A DNA stretch of 64,000 nucleotides from Rotaria socialis (lineage: Eukaryota > Rotifera > Eurotatoria > Philodinida > Philodinidae): positions 310,001-374,000 of the forward strand of contig CAJNYU010000350.1 in assembly GCA_905331475.1 (NCBI GenBank). The letters run 5' to 3'. How positions within the stretch are numbered: the first letter of the stretch is position 1; each line of letters begins with the position of its first letter. A program made the translations under genes and the position numbers. Under the pieces are notes generated by a model, which did not search any database, had not been told where the DNA came from, and saw only the letters and a program-made list of their open reading frames with translations. Of the stretch, positions 13,420 through 26,737 are shown in pieces.

Positions 13420-13767
13420 TGGTTCATTTACATTCGAATTCGTATTAGACAACTCATACTCTAGTGATGGTTTAGCTAGTAGATATGATAATTCATCCAT
13501 TTGTCTTTTGTATGTATCACCATTATAGCAATTTAATGTTCCAATTCGAATAGAATGTGCTCTTCTTGGTGAATGGAGTAAATGAACAGATGTTAGCCAG
13601 TACATATAAAACTACAAATAAAGAAAAAAACGCAAGCAGCTATTACCGTGCATGGTGCAGCTTCTGAAATAGTACCAGTTGTGATTTTTCATTCTACACT
13701 CCATTCTGTTACTGTTAATAATTCAATATTCACTCCAAATGATCGAGTAAATGTCGTTTGTTCGTAA
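13420..13767 (+). pseudogene. Decayed 3' fragment of a GH36-like glycoside hydrolase gene
   Basis: Translating this stretch gives a broken copy of the C-terminal part of the gene at 31872-34274. Shared segments include SICL-YVSPL, ALLGEW and the end corresponding to VVCS plus TAA. In two places a Trp codon of the intact gene is a stop here: TGG to TAG after YVSPL and TGG to TGA after GEWSK. Small indels then break the frame. Similarity continues past the stop into the 3' flank to about 14210 (compare 34275-34870), so a genomic segment was duplicated, not an mRNA. No upstream portion of the gene is present. Confidence 0.85.
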
Positions 13768-14210
13768 AGATCTGATATTGACAACAACAAGATTTTATTA
13801 CTGAAGAACAACTAAATCGTTTTTCTTTCATAAAAAGAAATTGTAATTACTATCGTGTTCAGAAATATTTACATCTAACAAATTTATTTATCAGATTCTT
13901 TAAATTATTGAATAGTTGGAATTCTTAAATAAGAAGTCATTGATTGATTCTAACAACAAATTCTAAATGATGAATAGTAGTAGTGATATAAATTTTGATA
14001 TATTGTTAATCAAAAACATAGGAATACTTGAAACATGTGAAAGAATAATTGCAAAGCTATTGAAAAGTTGCATAGAGATGCATTCTTATTTTATTTGTTG
14101 AGACAAATAGTAAAATAAAATTAATTGACGCATAAATTTACAAAGATTTGAAAATATAACCAAAACCATAATATTCATGAAAATTTTCTTTGTGAATTTA
14201 TTTCATATTA
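13768..14210 (+). repeat. Duplicated 3' flank matching 34275-34870
   Basis: Shared stretches include TAAAGAT, then ACAACAAGATT, AATTCTTAAATAAG and ATAATATTCA-GAAAATTTTC, in the same order as downstream of the intact glycosidase gene, with many differences. This is the non-coding tail of the duplicated segment. Confidence 0.7.
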
Positions 14211-17200
14211 TTATATTCCAGATGCCTCGAAGACATATTTAGTTGTAAATATTTCTGTTGCTTTCGATGATTGAAATGAAATTTCTTTTTAATAAAAGCC
14301 TATCCATTCGAATAGTGATCCTTGTCCAACGTCATATTTCATGTTTTTCGTTTGCGTTGTTTATTGATAACAGCGATAATATTAAATCGTTCAATTCAGA
14401 GTAGAATAGATACAACAAGTACGTTATATAATGTTTTTTGCTGCCTTCATTGTTATCGTAATCCACCAATTCATCAACAAGACTACGTATTTTATGATCC
14501 CATCCATATGATCATACAAAGAGGAGATGAGTGGGCATTTGATACTGTTGAACGATAATAAATCTTCTCCAGTTCATTATTCGTTCATACATTGCAGTCA
14601 CATCAAAAAATGCCATGCATGGATTGATTAGGAGTATTTCGCGAAGAAAAGATTTTAGAGGGCTTTCAATTCAATATGTATAGCCAATTTTGTTGAATTT
14701 ATAAACGTCGATGCTTTATCTCGTCAAACGAGAAATTTTGTATGATATCTATTACGTACGTGTAGCGAAACATTTGAAAATAAAAAGAGTTTTTTTTGTA
14801 GAATAATTGTAAAAGTAGTAATCGGAAATGATTTACTAATTGAGTGTAATGGAGGCAAGTGTATTGTATGTCGTATGAAAAATTCAATCTATCAACTCTT
14901 CTCATGAATTGATAATCGAGAGTAGCTAAGACTCTAACTAGTTCTACGCCAGTGTGGCACTATGCCCCATAAGAGATGTGTCAAGTTTTTACAGTGAGAA
15001 TTCATAGACTTTCCCAAATAAATGCGGAAGCAACTTGAAGAGAAATTTCAGCTGAGCATGTAACATTCATATAGATTCAAAGAGAGTTATGGGACTCTAA
15101 AGAAAATTGATCGAAATCGGATTGATCAAATTTCGATCAGCTTTGATAGTAAAGTATCAGGAAATATTTAAAAGAATTCAATCTTCGGAGCCGTTTTTTA
15201 TTCTATTACCTAGTAAGATTTTGTGAGGTCCTATCGAATTCATCCGCTTGATCAATAAATTTTCATTCATTTCCTTCCAATCAATGTTCACATGCATGTT
15301 CTCGGGGAGCGAATCTATTTAACTAAATAGACTTCGAGATTAACTGTAACCTAGCAGATTATTAATCAATGACTTAGATTTTGTAGGAAATCGAAAAATT
15401 TATATTGAAACTGACCGATTTAGAATAAAAATGCATGAGGCTCCATGTTGTTCAACGTTAAATAAGCAAGTTTTTTGCTTAGTATATAATCTCATTTCTC
15501 GAGGCTACTCCAAAGCTTTTTTGGGTGAGACTGATCATTACCAAGTCATCCTCAATCGTTTTGTAATATAAACAACAGATAGCAATCGAGTATTGTCTTA
15601 AATTTTTTTGAAATGCGCTACTTTGATTATTTCAAAAGAAATCAATTTTTGTCGACATCAATTATAGAAGGATCGATTTCACTAATTATCTGATGAAAAA
15701 CATGTTTAGATTGATTATGAGTGAAAAAAGTCAATTTATATAAAATAGTTTCTTCACATCTAATCTGAAAGTCAGATGTTGAATTGATTTTTTCTGAAAA
15801 TCAAGTTCAATCTGATTTTAACAGAAACGCAGGAATATTTTAGAATTTTGAGATTTTATTTAAAGTTATGAAAGGCTCTTATCTCGAATGTATCGTTATT
15901 TGAAAATTGTTGTCTAGGACAGATAAGTGGACGCTTGTATAATGACAGGATAAAGACATGGCTGCCAAAAAATATTAAAAACAATCGAAGCGAACTGGAC
16001 GAATACAGCTTCTTCTATCTTGAAAATATCATTATTACTGAGAAGAAGTTACAAGGCTGAGGACATTAAATACTCATTCAAATTATTCTAAGTTAGCTGT
16101 TCTTGAGAAAAAAACTCGTTTGCTAATGAATCATGATCAAAGAAGAACAGAATTGCATAGATATGGATTCTTTAAAAAAAATCATTTCATGATTCTATTC
16201 TAAAATAATGTGAAAGAACATTGCCTATCGCGATAGCCATTTTAATCTAATTATGTTAAATGTAGCCGAAATTCCACTGAATCTTTGTACTTTTATTTCT
16301 TTTCAAGTGTGTTAGATGACGCATGACTTACCTTTATACTTCAATAAGAGTCTGATGAACATTTGCTTTCTTTTTATCGACATGTAATGAAAAAACAACA
16401 ACTAAAATATTCAAAGTTTGTCATCTTTAATAATTCTACAGTTAGCTTAGTACTTCAAAATATTAGTACGATCATGCAAAATTGTTCAACCATTTTGTGG
16501 CTTTAGATTATATATCTAATATAAACATGCAATCGATAAAATATTTCATTATGACCACAGAACTATTGAATAAGAAAATAATCATTATCGCGTGGTTTGT
16601 AGATTTGAAATTTATATTGATGAAATTGCTTTTCTAACAAATTTTTTCGTTGTAACAAAAACAAGAGCTAATACAATATTTAACAGGAAAAAACAGTATT
16701 TGACAATGAAATTATGTTTTCAATAATCAGACAGTTGATTCAGAGTACTCTCCGAAATGAGTCAGATCGGAAAACGTTTTTAATGACTTCTTTTCACTAT
16801 GTACCCGACGGACTAGCTCGAATGAGACCATAAAAGAATAACATCTTTACTATTTGACTGGATTAGTCTCTTTTTCGGGTGTATGTATGCATTTTTAATA
16901 TTGAAATGTAATGTATAGATGTGTTTACATAATCATTTGTCACCTGGTGTGTATTATTGAGAATAGTAATATTGGAAGTGGTAATGGTTGCTATAACAGT
17001 AGTAAAAGAAAAAAGTCAATTATATGATTTTGTCATATTCGTTTGAAGTAACTGATGGTTAGGGAATAGAGGCAGACCTCTCTTCTTCTATACTCAATTG
17101 AATTCTAGTGGTGTGTGCCACAAATAAAATAGAGTATTTGTGTGTTGTTTTTGCTTATGTGCATGGATATACTAAAAAAATTATGCTTGTATTTGCAATT

Positions 17201-17280
17201 TCTCCTTTCTTTTTCGGTCTCTCGCTCTCTCGTTCTCTTGAGTGTTATTTTTGCTTTAACATTGAGTAAACGGGACAGAA

Positions 17281-17315
<35 letters not shown>

Positions 17316-17700
17316 ACTACTATTTTTACTCTCCTTTTTTCTTGTGCGTCCCGTTTGCTCATCGTTTAGCCATTGTCAGCAGTGTCTCTGTACATTTATA
17401 TACACACAAACTCACGTACGGACGTAATCAAAGATAGAAATATAAAGAGCAATACTCATATTCATTCGTTCACCTGTCCTTCAATTGCGCTTGATTTGTC
17501 ATTAGTTTCTTATTCGTATATTCAAATATAGAATACATACATCGATTTTATCGATCATCAACTTGGTATTGTTCTCTCTTTTATTTTTCATCAATACTTA
17601 TTCGCGGTAATCATAATAACAATGATAATAGTCGAGATTGTTGTTTGATCTATATTTGTTCAAATCTGTTCTGACTAATTCATCTAAGCAAATAACAATA
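14211..17700. other. Gene-poor stretch upstream of the EMI/EGF gene
   Basis: A 79-codon open frame at 14322-14558 ends in a stretch that looks coding (DYVFYDPIHMIIQRGDEW) but matches no family I know and has no good start. A short hairpin (TCTATTTA-AC-TAAATAGA) lies near 15315. A GA tract is at 17279-17315. No gene can be supported. Confidence 0.4.
17279..17315. repeat. GA microsatellite
   Basis: A GA tract of about 37 bp with one AC interruption. It lies roughly 400 bp upstream of the EMI/EGF gene and creates false Arg/Glu-rich frames. Confidence 0.85.
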
Positions 17701-20700
17701 ATGTCGATGCGTCTAGCAACTTGGTTTCTACTGTTTTTTCTTATATCCTCATCCAAAACAACAAATATCGACGACGACTCCAATGATGATATTGAATTGA
17801 CAAGTGATATGTGAGTATCTAATCTAAAAAAAGTAAAAATATAGATATAGATATAGATCCAAGGCAAATGTTGACACCGACAGAAAATATGTTATTACTG
17901 TCGCGTCGATATCGATAAGATCAAAAGCGACCGATGACAGCCGCAACAAAACATATAGGAGACATTATTCTACGAAGAAAGCAATGATATTTGTTCGAAC
18001 GATAGAAACATAGTCAATTGTTTGCATTGTTTGCTTTTTTCTGTTCATAATAATTATATTAAAACATATCAGCTGATAAATAAAAATAGAAAACAACAAA
18101 AATAAAAAATAAGATGTTTTTAAATTTATTTTCAAGGCCAAATGTTTGTTCAAAAGTAGAAATTCGAACTGTAACTAAGCTTATTCCATGTCTCAAAAGT
18201 TATGATCATCTTGTTAAAGTATGGTCACGTAATTGTTCTAATGGTCGTCGTATATGTCCAACATATGAGCACAGGTTCGATTGTTCTTTCAAACATTAAT
18301 ATGTTTTAATTGATTTCTTTATTTAGAACGGAATATTATCGAAGTGAGCAGACAGTGACTGCAGAAGTAAATGTAACCATCTATCACTGTTGTCTTGGAT
18401 GGACACGTCTCATTCAAGATTATGGTTGTCCTATCGGTAAGAATTCATTTAATTCTAATAAAAAATATGTTAACTATTTATTTTAAAAACAGTCGACTAC
18501 TATTGTTTGAATGATTTTATTGTATGCTTCAATATAGTGAAAATGAAAGAGCAATGATGATGAACGATTGAATAATACATTGAAATTCATCATAGGTGCT
18601 CGATATAACTGAGTACACCACTTGATATTTTTCCTTTCATAAAAAAAAAGTTTGTTCATAATTATGGGTAGTGACAATATCATGACAAACACATATAGAC
18701 ACACGCATAGTATTATTGATAGAGGGTCGATTTGTAAATCGATGACCATGAACTAATGTTCTTGTTCTCTATCGTTTTGATAGAAGGCAGATGTGTTTGT
18801 ATGTATGTTGACATACTTGCGAAAGGAAAAACAAGGTTTCAATTCTATCTACTTTGGTCAATCAGAAAAACAAAGTATGTGCAGAATGATAATCTAGATA
18901 ACAAAAGTCTAGTCAAAAGGCACAGTGAAGCTAAAGATTAAATAACTTGTACGACACAAAAAAGCAATAGCAATTTTCTCTTGTTCACTATAGATTTTGA
19001 CTGAATTTAATTTTGTTAACGCTCATTCAAAATCATGTCCATTGATAAATTAAATGTACTTTGACAGTAGAAAGAAACTAGTATGTATCAAATATGATTC
19101 ACGTTTTTTCTCTCTATCATAGCCATGCAACCAAATCGTGTACAACGAAAAATTCCTCTACGACATGCCAATTCTCATCAATTAGATTCAATTCATAGTA
19201 AGTTTATCAAATATGTTTTATTTTTCAAATGTTCGACGTTTTGCAAAAATCTTCAATAATTTCTACCGACTTTGTATAACTATTCAGTGAATAAACGATT
19301 GAGGTAAGCCTGGTAGAGAGAGAGAGAGAGAGGCACCAAAAAAGATCCAGTGATGGACAGTTTTTTTCTTCCCCTTCCAGCCCTCAGTGACCAGTTTTGA
19401 CACAAAGAAAATGCGAGCATTTTCAGTCAACATTTTAGCCTCAGATCCCTTGAACATAAACGACAAGCTTGATAAACCTATGCATGTATGTATACAATTT
19501 TGTTTTGTTAGACCGCTGTCCTCATAATCGTTTTGGTATGCATTGTGAATATTCATGTGCTCAATGTGTCTTCGGCACATGTAATTGGCGTGTGCGAACA
19601 TGCGATTGTCAATCGGGAATTACTGGATTATTTTGTAATCAAACAAAAATGGGTGAAGAAAATATAGTTGATGAAGCACATCGATGTCAATTATGTCATA
19701 AAGGAAATACGGCTTCATGCCATATGGAAGTAGGTAGGCTTTTTGTTTTATACAGAAAAAAAGAAGAAGAAGAAGAAGAAGAAGAAGAAAAGATTCGATT
19801 ACATATTAAATAGAAATATGATATTTGATTTTGTTCTATTTGTGTAGAAAGATACATATAATTTTTGTTTTACGTCATCTTTTAGACTGGCAAGTGTCAA
19901 TGTTTGCCGGGCCATCAAGGAATTCGTTGCGAAGAAGGTGAGTTAGAGAAGAGATCCTTTCATTAGAAAGATACTGTTTGAATTGCTACTTGAAACAGAT
20001 ACGACAATAATTTGTGAGTATATTTGATCAATGCCTCATGCTTTTTTTGTCTTTTTCTTGTGTACATTGCCGTGAATTATATAAATATGTCCTTATTTTG
20101 AAATATAATATTTGCTAATATCGATAGATTGTCCAATTAATTATTATGGTCATGATTGTATTAATCGATGCATATGTCAAAATGGAGGAATATGCGATTC
20201 TCGTGATGGCCATTGCTTTTGTTTATCTGGTTTCACGGGTGGTCGATGTGAATCTTCATGTTCGCCAGGTACTTTCGGACATATGTGTTTGCAAAAATGT
20301 CAATGCACAGGAGATAATATTTGTCATCCTCGAACAGGTAACATAGGAAAATAATTTTAAAAAAAATTAGTGGTTATTTATTTTCTTATGCAGGCGAATG
20401 TCATTCATCGTCTTGTAATGGTGATTCGAAATGTTTATTAGAACAACAAAGAAAAAAATCTTTAATATCTTCATGTCCCGAAGGTGACTAGAATAATTAC
20501 ATCTTTGCTTGTAAGGAAACATGTCATTTGTTTTTGATTTTAAGGTTACTATGGCGCACCAAGTTGCCGTCAAAAATGCATGTGCATGAATAATGCTCAA
20601 TGCGAATCAACATCTGGTCGATGTCTATGTCACTCGGGTCATGCCGGACGATATTGTGAAAGATGTTCGTCGTTTAACTATTTTAGTTTTTTTATATTTT

Positions 20701-21717
20701 CTTTTCTAAATTTTATCATTTTATTTAGCATGTGAACGTGGTTGGTATGGACCTGGATGTATTCATCGATGTAATTGTCATAATGGAGCAACTTGTGATG
20801 CGCGCACAGGAGTTTGCCTCTGTGGGATAGGTGTAACAGGAATATTATGTGATCAAGGTTTGTTTGGTTGATGAGAAAGATAGAAAAATAGATTTTTTCT
20901 CATGTCATTCAAATTAGAATGTCCTGAAGGAACATATGGTCGCAATTGTTCAGACATATGCCAATGTAAAAATAGTGCTCGATGTAATAGAATAACAGGC
21001 TGTTGCTCCTGTCCCATTGGATACTATGGTTCGACTTGTCAGTTCGGTAAGAATGTAAAAATATTTGATTTTGTAATAAAAAATTATAATTAGAATGCCG
21101 ACCATTTACACATGGATTTTATTGTTCTCAAACATGTAACTGTTCCATAGAAAGATCGGATAGTTGTGACTCAAAAACAGGTAAATGTCGGTGTAAATCA
21201 GGCTTTTATGGTGATCAGTGTGAAACAGGTGAGAAAAGATGATACCGTATAAAATAAATATGACGTTACTGATTTATTTAAGCATGTCCTTTGGGCCGAT
21301 GGGGAGATCAATGCTTAAATAAATGCGATTGCGATGGAAATTCATGTGATTCTAAATCGGGTATTTGTCAGTGTCCTGCTGGTCGAACTGGCATTAGATG
21401 TGAAGATGGTATTAATCGAAAGCTGAATAATGTAGAATCCTATGACGTATCATCTTGCTGTATTTAGATTGTCCAACAAATACATTTGGCGTGGGTTGTA
21501 AACTATGCTCATGTCACTCGTTTCAATTATGCGATAGTGTGACAGGCGAGTGTAGATGCCCGTCGGGTTGGAAAGGCGATGCCTGTCAATTTCCCATAAC
21601 AGCAAACGGACCTGGTTTGTATATAATAATAATAAAAACTTTGAAATTTTATCGTTTTATTCACATTTGATTTTAGATATACCAGAAAGAGGCGATATGT
21701 ATAAGAAAGATACATAA
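17701..21717 (+). CDS. Secreted EMI-domain, multiple-EGF protein (MEGF10/Draper-like ectodomain)
   Basis: Fifteen exons join in phase to 609 residues: 17701-17810, 18137-18274, 18327-18436, 19123-19197, 19512-19729, 19886-19937, 20128-20337, 20394-20483, 20545-20664, 20729-20857, 20918-21046, 21094-21228, 21283-21408, 21468-21614 and 21677-21717. A signal peptide (MSMRLATWFLLFFLISS) is followed by an EMI domain (NVCSKVEIRTVTKL to YHCCLGWTRL) and then about ten EGF/laminin-type repeats with CxC and GxxG spacing. From 20128 on, nearly every repeat is one phase-1/phase-1 exon, as in shuffled EGF modules. Relatives are phagocytic receptors or matrix proteins. No transmembrane helix follows the last repeat; the protein ends with a short charged tail (ERGDMYKKDT), so it should be secreted. 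An alternative membrane exon cannot be excluded. Confidence 0.87.
19760..19791. repeat. AAG trinucleotide microsatellite in intron
   Basis: A run of about ten AAG units directly after the exon ending at 19729 in the EMI/EGF gene. It lies in the intron, not in coding sequence. Confidence 0.85.
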
Positions 21718-21899
21718 CATTGGAATTCTTTCTTTTCGATTAAGTCTATTTTTTATATTTACTTGTATAACATTTTATTTGATTTGTGTGTAGTCCGTTT
21801 TAAGAAAATAAAAGAACAGATAATGAAATCGATAGAAAACGACTACATCTATTTTACTATCAGTTAAATATGATGAAATAAAATATTCCGCGTCTTCGT

Positions 21900-22554
21900 G
21901 ATTGCGGACGTTTTTTCTTAATTGTTGGAAAAAAACGTCCGCAAAGTAGAAACAGGGGGAGAGAGACAAAAATAGTCGCAGAGTGGAAAATGTCCGCAAA
22001 GCAGAATCGGGGGGAAGAGAGCAAAAAATGTACGCATTGCGGAATCAAAGGGAAATTGATATTTTAAGATGATTCATGCAAATAGGTGTACTGAATAATA
22101 TCAACTGTTTCGAGCTAGTCTAGTGTTGTTCATCACATGTCATCCTGGCCACTTAATAAGCATGTTTATTGTGAAAGAAAAACATTGAAAGTGACGAAGT
22201 GAAACCTAGACGAATCAAATAAAAATGTCCATTGTGAAAGATGATAACTTTTCTCCAATTTCCACACAATCTAATAAAGATCTTATAGTTTTTAAAAATT
22301 ATCATTTTGGAATGAATCTTGATTATCAACCTAACACAGTTAGATGCTCAACTATTCTTCATAAATGATTTTTCTGTATTTTTTTCACCTAATAAATCTT
22401 GTCTTGATTCCATAATGCTGACATTTTTTTCTCTCCTCTCGCCCCGATTCTGCTTTGCGGACATTTTCCACTCTGCGACTATTTTTGTTTCTCTCCCTCT
22501 GTTTCTACTTTGCGGACGTTTTCTCTTAATTGGAGGAATAAAATGTCCGCAATC
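21900..22554. mobile_element. Fold-back repeat with GCGGAC hairpins
   Basis: Left arm 21900-22049 and right arm 22403-22554 are inverted copies of each other, with long identical blocks such as AGTCGCAGAGTGGAAAATGT. Each arm contains a small stem-loop bounded by GCGGAC and GTCCGC around an AATT-containing loop. The centre (22050-22402) is unique AT-rich DNA. No transposase and no clear target duplication are seen. The frames 21860-22048 (-) and 22319-22624 (+) are the same arm sequence read twice, not genes. Confidence 0.7.
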
Positions 22555-23588
22555 AAGCTGTAGCCAAATATTCAAAGTAAATCTCAACTATGTCTCTGAT
22601 ACAAGTATTTTCCGTTCTAAATAGATTTCTAGTTTTTCCATTGTTAATATTGATTTAGTAAATTGAACTGTTTTAAAAATAGAAGTATCAACATTGTACG
22701 ATCACATGAATTCTTTGATGTGTCGTCGTCTGATTGTTATCAGATTATATCAATCATAAATTTTGCTTTGATAATATTCTTATCTGATTGTTGTGAGAGA
22801 TGATACTATACAATCTGTTGAGAATTTACTTTATTCGATGATCTTAAGTTCATATTGCTTATTATCGAATTCATTGTGTAATGAGATCGATCGATGTAAC
22901 AAAATTTGATACTACTTTGATTGATCAAAGTCAAGTAAGATATTTTAACACTATAGAATTCGATCAAAACGACAATAAAATATATATTCCTTATGTTATA
23001 AATTATAATAGATGAAAAATTTGCCATAAACAAAATTTTATCTACTTAGGATATTAAGTGTATTAGTGAGCCGTTTACTTCCTTTTTTTAAAGATATTAC
23101 AAATTCAAAGTACAGTACAGTTCAATTATTTAATAGAGGAAAGTTTTAATATGGCTTTGTATTACAAATTTATTTTGAATTATTTTATCTTATTTAATAT
23201 AATTGAATAAAAATCGAAAAGCACTAAAATACACTTTCAGCGTGCGATAAGAGTCTTCAATTAACTATGTTGGATGAATATGTTAAGGTTACAGAGGACC
23301 AACCAAGCATGAAAATCAATATTTAGCTTAAACTAAAATTTCATCGTAAACCTTCGAGTTCATTTTTCTCAATTCATTTATAGCGATTGACATAAACTTC
23401 AAATTACAAGTCTGTTAACTATATATCTGAATATTAAGTCAAACAAAAACCATATATTTACTGGCAAAAGTCAGTTAAATTAACACGCAATTGTTATGCA
23501 ACACCAACTGTTGTGAGTCAAGAGATGGTAAGTTTTGAACGATCTCTTACTTTGTTGCTACCGTAAGTATAATTTGAAATGTCTGACA

Positions 23589-24338
23589 TAGACATGTACC
23601 GAACCCGGGTAGTTCGGGTCAGTACTACCCGGGTTTCATCATTCCCAGATTCTGTACTGGGATTCGCGGGTCTACTTATTCGTATCCTTCAAAGCATAGA
23701 AATGAATAATAAATAGCACCTATGGATTATATAGTAGATGATAAAAGATGAATTCATGTCAAAGATCCTTTGCCTCGCTCAGCCTATCATAGTTAATCTC
23801 GTTTATCAGGAACGGATACAGTTAAATGAACTTTTCTTCATATTTATCTTGGACTCAACTGCAAGAAATCTTCGAATGGTTCTCCTTCTTAAATTTTCCG
23901 GAAATACAGATGTATGACTTTTTTTCCATCGGCCTACTCACAATATCAATACTAATAATGCCTAATATTAATATCACCAATCAATACTAGATTGTATTGG
24001 TATTGGTAGTATTCGAATTCTCACGTCCCTACTTAGGCTATCAGAAGGATCATTGCAATAAGGAGAACCATTCGACAATTTCCTGTAGTTGAGTCCAAGA
24101 GAGATATTAATAAAAGCTCATTTAATTGTATGTTTTCCTGATAAATAAGATTATCTATGATAGATTGAGGAAGAGACGATAAACCTTTGAAATAAAATCA
24201 TTTTTTTATTATCTATCTATAGGCACTATTTGTTATTCATTTCTATACTTCGAAAGATACGAATAAGTAGACACAGGAATCCCGTTATCCAATCTGAGTA
24301 TGACTGAATCCGGGTAGTTCGGGTTCAGTGCATGCCTA
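23589..24338. mobile_element. hAT-like non-autonomous transposon (MITE), 750 bp
   Basis: Ends are TAGACATGTACCGAACCCG and, reversed, TAGGCATGCACTGAACCCG. They are flanked by 8-bp direct repeats GTCTGACA (23581-23588) and GTTTGACA (24339-24346) with one mismatch, the target duplication length of hAT elements. The arms are imperfect inverted copies over about 300 bp (for example GTTCTCC and ATTCGTATC blocks). Extra CCCGGGTAGTTCGGG motifs lie inside the left end. There is no coding capacity, so transposase would have to come from elsewhere. Terminal divergence suggests an old insertion. Confidence 0.8.
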
Positions 24339-24346
24339 GTTTGACA

Positions 24347-26737
24347 TACTAAAATATAGCTTGTCACTATTGGAAACTTCGAGAACTATACAAATCTTAC
24401 ATTATATTCGTTGTCATCTAACTGCAATAAATATTTTTTTTTATATCTAGAGAACTATGAGTTTGAATAGATGGATATGTTCCTACGGTTTTAGGTGAGA
24501 ATGAAGAAGTGGCAGATTCCCACATCAACATTCATACAAGTAACCGTTGACACCCACATCTAAGCCAAAAAATAAATAAATGCAACTTGCTCGAGAGAAT
24601 TTTATACAACGGGTACGTTTATGAAACTAAATTTCGTACACAATTGGTAACAGTGATTTCATTCATGTCAACCGTACTCGCTGTCATACAATAAAATAAT
24701 TCACCATGAATCTTTGACGAAGGTACCACTTGTCACACGTTTTTCAAGCTAGATATTTGTGAGAATGATCAATATAACAAGTATGTTAATGTATGTTAAA
24801 TTCTTTGGCTTTGCAACATTCTACTATATCTCATCGATCGTTCTGAATCACTAAGCGATAAGCTCTTCAGTCATAGTATGAATAAAGAGTAGTCTTTTTG
24901 AGGCAATGCTCGTTTATTTATATTCGTTTTTTTAGAATGGATCCCAAGTATTGTCTAAACCACATTGTATTGAACAATTTGTCTATCATGATGGTTAATG
25001 AATTTTGATTTTTTTCTGATTGCACCAGCTAATTAAAATGATGTGGTATATTTGTCTTGACATGAACAAGCAAGCATGCCAGTGAATATAAAGTATCTAT
25101 GTTTTAATATTTAACTAAAAGTCAAAAAATATCTTTGCATGTGTGGGGGAGGGAGAACCTGAGGATGTGGAAGTCTTCAGCGCGAGACACATCCAAGCCT
25201 ATACTCATCCACACCCTCAACGTTAACTTGTATCCTTATTGAGAATACAATCATGTAGATAATGATAATTATTGAAAACTAAACATGGTTGATCCTTTTT
25301 TCTTTCAATTATTTTGCACAGTTTTGTCTTAAATTTTTACAGTCGTTCCAAATAAACAAAGAAATTGTTCAATTTATTGTAATTACTTAGTCAAATTATG
25401 TTTCACCTATTCGGTTGGATCATCAATTATAAAGAAAAATACTAGTAGTAATTCATTTCTATACTATACTATTTATCAATCAGTTTACAAAAAAAATAAA
25501 AATTGCTTATCTATGATGAATCAATTGAGTGCTAATTTTTTGACCAAATAACTAATTATTAAGTTGTAGGATATTAAATGAAAGCAAATTTGTTGACGAA
25601 ACGGGACGATAACAAATAAAATTAGTCATTCTTATTTGAAATCAATCAACCATGTCACTTACTCATTCGTTATTTGTGCTATCAACATAAGAGAATAAAT
25701 ATCATGTGCCTGTGCATTTTATTCATTCGCTATATTGAAGCTAAAGAAAATAACGAAAAACTGATGACTGATATTTATCAATTAATTTTATGTACGCATT
25801 AGGTACATTAGGATTAAACAATTTATAGAAAAAAATGGATTTCTGTTAATTTCAAAATTTTCATATGCTATTAAACGTGCAAGTTTTTTAATTAAGCAAT
25901 CTGTTCGAAGAAAACGCAGTAATTCTATACTTCGAAGTTTCTTGAGACATAGCTATAATGATTTCTTGACTATTTCCATTTTATCTCTATCCTAAAACAT
26001 CATGTTAGCAATTAGACTTTACTATCTGCTACTAGTCTAATTGATATAATAATATGTTACAGTGGAAACAAAATTGAAGCAGCTGATGAATCATCATCAC
26101 TATTATGATCTTTCAAGAAATGTTGAAATATCGAATTGCCCTCCCTCTTAAAACAAATTGCTGAATTGGAAAGCGTGAATGTGTACAAGACTTTTGAAAT
26201 ATCTCATTAAAATAACATTTTAAACTGACGTTTGTTTTTCATGACTCATTATGGCTGAAGAAAATTGGAAAACATGGAACAAGCCATTGAAAATGTTAAC
26301 ACTTTCCCTCTAGCGATCTAACCTGTCTGTGTATTACTAGCTTCAATATAAAAATTTCATTGATGCATGATTCTTATTGACGTCAATCTGACTGTTTTTC
26401 GATCGTTTGATATCAATTGCTAATAGTATTGCAGCGAAAAACAAAATCTGAGTTGAAGTCAATATTGACTCCTTCTTTGAAAATAAATTTTGCTGACGCA
26501 TGTAGTTGGAGGTGGAATATCATCTACCGAAGAATAAGAAAAAATGTCAGCGCTGTTTTTCTGCACGATGAATAGGAATTCATATGATAAATATCTCAAT
26601 TCGCTGTAAAATGAAATGTAAATATCAAGGTTTTTTTTTCTTTTTAAAGTATGACTTCTTTAATAAAAAAAAGCACACTATAAAAACTGAATAATTTTTT
26701 TTGAAATTTACATTACACAGGTCATCATATTCGTACG
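24347..26737. other. Non-coding DNA upstream of the S41 peptidase
   Basis: AT-rich sequence without a supported gene. An acceptor-like TTACACAG lies at about 26711-26718, 19 nt before the peptidase ATG, and may be a 5'UTR or spliced-leader acceptor. Confidence 0.45.

Noticed and set aside
21860..22624. Similar hydrophobic ORFs on opposite strands
   Set aside because: They are the two arms of one fold-back repeat read in the same sense; no start context, domain or codon pattern supports a protein.
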